64,000 nt of DNA, from the NCBI RefSeq assembly GCF_028769735.1, contig NC_088175.1, positions 4,526,001-4,590,000 of the forward strand, written 5' to 3'. A model generated the notes under the pieces. The model was not told the origin of the DNA. It was given only the letters and a program-made list of their open reading frames with translations, and made no database searches. Each line of letters opens with the position of its first letter. The first letter of the stretch is position 1. Shown here piece after piece: positions 36,201 through 45,200 of this stretch. A program made the position numbers and the translations under genes. This stretch comes from Zonotrichia leucophrys gambelii. Lineage: Eukaryota > Chordata > Aves > Passeriformes > Passerellidae.

Positions 36201-39200
36201 TTTGCTTGTCATGTTTAGGTGTGTCAGAACAACCGTGGGACAAAAACAGAGCCAGATTTTCCAGCCTGGGGTCTTCACTGAACTAATTAGGTTTCAAAGG
36301 TGCACTTTGTCTCTTCAGTTGACGCTGTTCCAGTTTTACCAATTCAATTTATAAATGTCTGATCTGCAAGTCTGATCCACTGTAGGTGTAACACGATGCC
36401 AAAGAAAAGAAAATTCTATTCTCCTGCCTTTCAAGTACTCAATGTGACCGAAGGGACACTTTGAAAACCAGTCTGAATAACACAAGGCTCAGACAGCTAC
36501 TGCATTTGAAATAAGTCTAGAAACTTTCAATTTCTCATTCATGTTATTCTAATAAAAAGGTGTCTCTCTTACACCTGTCCCAGGCAGTTGCCTTTATGCT
36601 GTCATTGCTAGATTCTTCAGTGCTTAGTTGCAGATTTAATGGGGGGAAAAAAAGAAGGGAAAAGAAACCAAACCACAAACCACTAAAAGGTCAAAAAGCT
36701 GGAAAAGAAACCTCTCACAAAGGTACATTTCTATTGCAGCACTACAAATTATGATATCCTACACAGAGGTTTTTAAGACAGTATCTTTAGAAAGCTCCAA
36801 CTTGTTGGCTGTGATTTCCAAAGCACCTTAAGGGAGCCAAGTGACTGAGTCTCAGGAAAATTCAGCAACAGCGGCACACCTGCTTCTTTTAAGCTTCCTG
36901 GAAATCATACTTTTACTTTAAAACCTGTGAAATACTGCCTCACACCCACTTACAACCACCTAGCCTTATGAAATGCTCCCATGTCAGAACCAGCATGTTT
37001 TATATACCTTGCACTGAAGCAAATTACTATTACAGGTGCAACTTCAACTCTGAACTGCCCTACAGATCAGACTTCAGAGAAAAGCAATGTTCAGTGAGAA
37101 TTGCTTTTTCCATGGTGTATGAAATGTTTCAGTAAAAATCTGAACAACAGTACAATCTCCTTATTCAACTACCAGCAACTCTCACAGCAACAGAGTTAAC
37201 AAGGTGGAGGCTGAAATATGCCACAGCTGGAACAATTTACATATGCACTGTCCACAGCACCTTCATCTTCTGCAGCACAGCTACTGAGCTAGGGACATCC
37301 ACTCCTGTTAAAGCACATGGGTTAGTGGTGGGCCTGGCAGTACTGGGCTAACAGCTAGGCTTGATTTTGAAGATCCTTTCCAACCTAGACAATTCTGTGG
37401 TTCTATGGGTCAGGCTCACTTTTAACCCTCAGCTGGATATTGCATGTAGAAGCTGGGTTTAAAAGCACTTGTCTCTCATGAAGAATGATTCTCCATTTCA
37501 GTAAGATTTTTGCTAAATGTAACCTTAAATGTGCCAGAACAATTTGACTCCTACTTACTTCGTTTCAAGAATATTATGTCATTAAAACGGTGTGCACTTA
37601 CTCCATGAACACATTCTTTGTGTCTTTACCAAAAAATGGACTTTGCAGTCAGCACTTCCCCTTCACTTCTGTGTCCACAGAGATACTGGCAAAGGAAGAA
37701 CCAAAGCTGAAAATCTCCTTCAGCAGAGCACAGCATGTGAAATGCAGGCAACAAGCAGAGACCAGAGCAGGCTGAGCACCCTCAGGGACTGAGGGACACT
37801 CGTACCAGACAAGATGACAAGGTGACAGCAGACACATCTGCACCCAGTGTGTGCAGTGAAATGCAGTGGCCAAGCCAGGATGATCCACAGCAGATGTGGG
37901 AGCAGCAGGAAGCACCATGCTGAACTGTCCCTGCCTTTACCAGCTGGGGAGGGCAGGTAATTGAAATATTCAAGTTCTCAACTGTCCCATTCTTCCATCT
38001 TCTTTTCTCTATGGGGCTAAGCTGCACACAGGCATCCCTGCACAATTCCTCAAGCACCCTCAAAGGAAATATTTTCCACAAAGCAGCTCTAAAAGCTTTT
38101 TCCCAACATTTCTTCTAAACAAAGAGGTTAAGAAACAACCAACCCTTCCCATAAACACTGCAGGAGGCTCCATCAAACATAGAAGCAAATTCTTCTACCT
38201 ATTGACTAAGCTGTCCCCTGATTCAACACTTTCTTTTCTTTCACCTTTCACAGTAATACAAATATGAAAATACAGTCCCAGAAAACAAGCAAACCTTAGA
38301 ATAAATGAAACAGCTGCCTCAAAAGCAAAGTGCATCAGAGGTGACACACTCAAGGCTGTTCCCCCATAAAAGCTGCATGAAGCCAGCTTTGTGTATTAGC
38401 CTGCTAGCTCAACCTTGACATGCTACCAAGGTGCTCATAAAAAACAACCTCCCTCAGGGCAAAAAAAAAAAAAAGAAACAAACTCTAAATATATAAATAT
38501 ATGTAAGTATAAATGCCCACTTGAGGGTCACTTGATTAAAATGAATTTTACAATATATGCTGTTTTCAAAGCACTTATCTAAACAGTCCTTTCTGTTCTC
38601 TCTTCCATCTATTATTAGATTATAGCAGCCAGAGCTTGGATAAGAGGAAAATTGGCTTGCTCCTGACCTAAACAGCAAGTTACCTCCATCAGAGCATTGC
38701 TCCCCCTAAACACAGTGATGGCTTCACCCACAGAAAATCCCTGTGTGACAAATTAGCTTTTTTAGACCATCTCTCTGAATCAGAAAGATACTAAAATAGC
38801 TTCCCATAATGGATCAGATCCCATAATGAATCAGATCCCAAACTTAGCAGGACTCAAGGGTTATCTTCATGTTTACAATGGAAGTGAGCTTTCAAGACAA
38901 ATGTGAGGGGGAAGAGAAAAGCAGCTTGAGGGACTTCCCCCTTTAGTGTTTTGTGTATAAAAGCTGGTTTTCAGAGTAGAAAAACAGATTTCACATTTAG
39001 TTTTTCTGCCCACTAAATATATCTGTATGTGATATGCATCAGTAATTGCAGAGTTACAATGTGCCACACTCATTCATGATGCTGAGCCAGGCTCATTTCA
39101 CTCAGAAATAAAGCAGAAATGCTCATGGAAGTGCCATCAAGCACAAAGATTACTCAAACATATCCCCTCACAAAAGCAAAAACTGAGAGCAGGCAGATCC

Positions 39201-42200
39201 TGGGTGCATGCACATGCTTCTGTGTGTATAAAGGAAAGGTTTGGTGTAATACTGTTTATTCTTCTCACACTTCCTGCATGCCTGTGGTTGAGGACCAATT
39301 TAAGTGACAGGTTTATATTCTCAGCTCCGAAGTTCATCCCAGTACTCTTCTGGAGTCAATACTGCAGGGAAACAGTACAGTATGAGTGCCAGAGAGCCAG
39401 CAAGGCTCTTGCAATTAAACTGCAGCTTCTCCTGGGTCTCTTTATCTACTCCTCATACAAAAGGCATGCTCACCTGTAGAAACAGCAATATGTGGTACAG
39501 GAAATCATCTAGAAACAAGGGCTTGCAGGGAGGGAGGATTCAGGATAACACAGGGCCCATAAACTTGAAAGGAACTTTGGCCCATAACTAGGGAGCAAAT
39601 CAGCAATGACTGCACTCAAATGCTTTTATTTGCTTATGAAAATGAATTATTAGAATTAGGTAAAATTAATTTCAGGCCCACTCAAAAGCACACCTTTTGT
39701 GGGCAATTATTTGACAGCATGTCCAGGTTTCTGGAGTCAACTCCAACTGCAATGGTACCAGCTAGTGCTTACATTTGTACAAAGCAAACAAACACAAGAA
39801 AAGAAATTTAGAGGAGAATGAATCAAGAAATGGAAGAATAGGACAGGTCTAAAGGAAAAAGAACAGGTCAGGGGGGTGGGAACCGAAGTGAGCTAAAAGG
39901 ATTGGGGGTGAGGGGAGAGAGAGGGAGCACAAAAAAGGAAAAGACAATACAAATTTGGTGATTTCAGAAAAGTCATCTCAGACACAGGACACCCCACAAC
40001 TTTTATATTCCGTAAGGAGAGCTAACACAGACATCCATCCTGTGGTGGGAATGACCCTTTTTGCTAAAATTCAGTATTATTACTTCCTTTTCTCCCCCTT
40101 TTGTTGTTTCTTCTTCAATGCAGAGAACAACGCAAAGTAAAAAAGAATTACAAGTGAAAGTTTATAAATCTGAAGTATATAGGACTTTGTACATAGACAT
40201 TCATGCAGGCATTGAATACTGGATAGAGGCTCTATTTTAATGAGGATGTTGATGGAAGAAGAGAGTAGGTTTGTATTTGAGTTCAATTTCTGTAAATAAA
40301 AATAAAATAAACATAAATATCACAATATTTGCACATTATTAACATTTTCTCAGTGCCTGAAGACAGCTTAAGTCATGGAAACAACTGAAGTATCTCATTA
40401 ATTAATTGACTCTAATCTGGTGGGGTTTCTACACTGAGGGTTCACACTCCATTACTGAACTTTTCCAAATTCCTGTATTTGCAGAAACCAGGAGGTCAGC
40501 AGAATTGCTGAAGGAAATCCTATTAAAATCAAAAGTACTTGGGAAAAGAAGATGGTAAATATATCTTGAAAATGTCATTACAAGATAAAAAATTCAAAAA
40601 ATAAATAAACTAGCATCTAATTTGGAAAAACTCTAGAAATGGGTGGCATAAGGTCAGAGGCTCCTCACACAGCCCAACAATTGGTGTTATTTTAACCTTC
40701 ACTGGCAAGGGTGAGAGAGAGTTTCCAAGCAATCAAAGAATTTTATTTTTTTTAAAGTTTATCTGTCAGCCTACAGTGGAAGCCAGGGCAAAGAAAGGTG
40801 ACAAAAGAAAACAGCTACTAGAATTCATCTGCTCCAGCTATGCAAGGGCAAATCTAAGGGATGGATGCTGAAGCATAAGAACAACAATCACCATTTTCAT
40901 TAAAACATATGGGATTTCAAGGAGACAAATTGGCAAAAGGGTGGATTTAAAAAAAAAAAAAAAAAAAAAGAGGGGAAGAAAGAAAAGTCTTCTGTGTGGA
41001 AGACAAGGCTATGAGATCACTAGAGAACCACAGATCCACTCAAATATCAGTAACCTGTTGGAGTCCAGAGACAAAACTCTAGATCTTGAGATCTTTAACC
41101 TTTATGAAAGTCAAATTTGGATGGATATTTAACAGTTTTCACCTGAACACCAAAATATCTCAGAAACTGAGGGATGTACATCCTGGCTGGCACCAGCCCT
41201 TCCTCCCCTTGCAGCACTCCTCCTCCTCTGATACTGGCTACTCCGTTTCACCCCAAAGGATCACAGGGAGAGACTTTCTGCCCCCCGTCATGTGGAGTCA
41301 GTGTTCCCATGCTGTGACCTTCTCCAGCATTGCCATGTGATCCGTTGGTGTGAGTTCATGATTTCCAGATCTCCCCAACACCCTGAACCAGCTGGAGTGG
41401 AGGAGAACAGGACAGAGGAGTCACACCAGGCAAAACAATGGGCTGGCTTCAGGACAGTGCAGAGCATCAAGAGTATGTCAGTGCCAGAAAGCAGGTCTGG
41501 AAAAAGGAAGAGATAGACCAAAAATCTGTGAAACCCAAAATTTGAAGCAACTGATAGCTGAAGGTGAGATGGATGGTCAGAAGCAAGCTGGCAATTTTAT
41601 CTAGTAAGGCCCATACAGTTTGGATCCAAAGTGAATGGAGGTATCACAAAGCCACACATCAAAGAATACAAAACTCCAAGACCAGGGAGGCATGTGTTGT
41701 CCCAGAAGAATTTGCAGAGAAAAGAGCCACCAAACAACAGAGAGAATGACACAATCCTACATAATTCTAGACAGAAACAGACAGGAGATTGTCAATCAGG
41801 TTCTCATAGATTATTAACCCATAAGCAAGAGAGACAGAAAGGCTTTAAACTCTGAGATCAGAGAAAGGGGAAGGATCATCTCACACTTTAAGAACCAGAA
41901 GATTTGAATTCTGTTCCTAAGACTATCATGGACCTCTACTACATGTTTTAGGCAGCAAATACAAAAAAAAATTATATATGTATACATATATATGTATATC
42001 TTAGAAAATTGGTCATTCATCTTTCAGTGGAGGGTGCCAAACACTCTACACAGTTTAATTAGGGAAAGACAAGTAGACAGAGAAGACTCCACTAATTCAC
42101 TAGGTAATGACTAGATTCCATGGCATTTTGAATGTTGAGGAAATTAAGAGTCCTGACCCAGCCAAGTATGTTAGCACAGGCATAAGTGTAACATATGGTA

Positions 42201-45200
42201 CCTCCTTCAAAATCAATGGATGTGCAGTGTTTATGTTTTTGTAGTGATGCTTTGTTAGCATCTGATGCTTATAGAGTTGTCAAGTTTCATATTAGACATA
42301 ATGAGAAGGAAAAAATGAAAAGGAATGGATTAAAAAGCATGTAAAATTTTAAAATACATGTGCTCAAGCCTTTTTTATTAGAATCAACTCAGTCTGTATT
42401 TTGGGAAGGTGCTGGCACTATACTGGAATCCATTTTAAAAATTCTGGTCAAATTCTGCATTACAGCGGTATCATAATCCCTAAATGAACAAGCAATTTGG
42501 TCTTTAGCAATAAATGTCATTATAACAAATTTGAATGGACACTAAATATTCCCTAGAAACATGTATCTTTGACAGGCATTGTGGAGCCAAGGAAGTTAAT
42601 TTTGTCCAATGTTCACAAAATGGCGTATAACAGCAGGTTAATTAAATAACTACATTAAGACACCCACCCCTCTGAATTAAGATTTCTCAGCAAGAAATTA
42701 CAAAGAATTCAGATTCTGTTGAATGAAGACCATTTTCCAATGAAATCACTTATTTTTCAACTATAGTGTAAATTACATTACGAAAGTCCAAGTTCAGAGC
42801 CAATATTTTTCATGGATTTAATTGTAACTGACAGATATATAACCCCTGCTAAATTGTTTTACTGTGGGTGGTTCTTACAAGCCTTTCATATACTGCCACT
42901 ACCAATGGATGGCAAATTTCTATGTAAAACTGCCATACTAGCAGAGACCATCTAGCTCCCCTGAGAGAACCGAAAAAATATTTTTAAAAATCGCTTCTAT
43001 ATAGTACTATGCTAAAAAAGAATTTATTCTGGGCTCTCAGAAGACATGAAGGAAAATTATTTCATTTTTTCAAGGTGAAAACAAAGTACAAGAACCTATG
43101 TATTTCTATTTCACTTTTCCACATTTTTGTTTGAGCAGTTCAAGGTGTTTTGGCAGGGCTGCAAGTTCCTTGGATGATGCAGTGGTACCTACATGGATAA
43201 GTGAGTGTTTACTGTGATCCATGGCTTATATCAGAAATAATGCTTCAGTCATTAGGGAACAAGGAGCATAAAGATGACAAAATTAAGTACCTATTTGTTA
43301 TCCATCATAAAACCACCATAAGAACCAGTGAATGGGACACACAGCACGCCTAAGACAACCCTGCACGATCAGTAAATCATATTAGCAGTACCTTAGCTAT
43401 GGCTTAGCAAAGCATAAATGGAAGTAAATGTCTAAAACTCATAAATGGAGAGCAGTATGCATATACCTGTCCAAGAAACATGTCTGACAATTCAGGCTCT
43501 CTCTAAATGCTCCACTTCAATTGTCTCACATAGGAGCATTCTGTCATTCTAACATTAAAAAAATTGACAGAATCCTTGGAAGAGACAAGCACTTAAAGTT
43601 GCTGTTGTAAGTGATGCAGTATTATAAAGCATGAGCTGAATAGAACCCCAGAAAATAACATTTTGCATGAAAAAGGCTTCCCACCATGCTAAAGAAAAAT
43701 AGCCCATTAGAATGCTATACGGCAGCCACTGTAAAAAGGATGTCTTTCTTAATACCACAATATGATAAATTATCTTAAGTAGCACATTAATGTCAGAAAT
43801 TGAGTATAATCTAACTTCTTTCCAGTGACAATATTAAATGGCTTTCAGACGTCTTTCCTACTATTCTGACATTAAATTTAATAACACCCAGAGAGACCAC
43901 AAAAATGATTCAGTTACAAGAATCATAGTGCACTGGATCATTGCCTTTTAAGTAGGATTCAACTAAATGGTTTGGACTCTGATGCTTTTGGCACATTCAA
44001 GAGAAAGGTATGAATTTGCTACATAACATTTATCGGCCAGTGTGCAAAATCCCTTTCAGTATCCAGTTTGAATTGATAGTGGGATCTTCCTTTGTGCAGG
44101 AGTTTGATTACTGTTGATTATATGAAACACAGGTCCAAGGCAGACCTCCTGTTCTAAATTGTTGCTTTTTTTTCAACTTTTCCCTGCTTGGTATTCCTGT
44201 GTGTTGACAACCCCAGCAAGGACCTGTGAGAGTGTATAACATTTTGCAGTCTTACTAAAAAAAATTAAGCAAAAGGCTTAATTAAAGATTTGTATCACAG
44301 GACAAGTCCACACACTGCTGCTGAAATTATTATAAGCAGAAAAAATTGGTATTTCTGAAATATAAAAGAAATTAATAAGACAGTTATTTTCCACCTTCCA
44401 GAAGACCACTTGAAACAGTGAGAAATTATAAATACAAATTGCAAAAGATATTTAAGGGCTCTCTGCCGCAGTAAGTCTCTAATAACAAATGTATTCAACC
44501 ATAAAAGCTGTATAGCAATTTCACCACAGAAGAACTGGATGATAAGCATGGAGATGATGATGTGAAATTAAGAATAAATTTAGATCTTGGGCTCAAATAA
44601 TCAATAACTGAGTGCAAGTGCAAGAACTGGCCACCACAATCTCTCCACATTCCTGCCTTGCCCAGCAGTGCTCACAATGCATAGTAACTGCACTTGCTGC
44701 AGCCATGGAGCTTATAAAAAGCAAGAGCTCAAGTCTCTTCTTTCTCCCAGATGTGTTCTCAGATGTTCAAGACAAGGTCTCACAACCATTGGCAGGACCT
44801 GTTCAGCTCTTGACACCACAGCAGAACACAAGACAGTCCAGATGCTGCTTTCAATCAGTTCCTTAGATTCAACTGTCCCATCACCCAGTTCAGAATAACT
44901 TTTATTTCTCTGTTGGCCCAAAAATTATACTATATTTTCCATGTTGCTTCTGTGTCTCTTAAAGTGTATTGAACCAACCCTGAGTATCAGTGGATGAAAA
45001 AAATGTTAAAATTACTATTGCAGAGACAATACAGAAAGCTAGTCGTATTTGCCATTGTAAATGCTTCAACATGTATTTTACTCTAAGCTTCCAGTGTATT
45101 TATGAGAAATGGGACTGCACAGAATGTGTCAGTACAAACAATAATTAGTCACTGCAGTATTCAGGCACTACTCATGTAGAATAAATAGTATTTTGGCACA

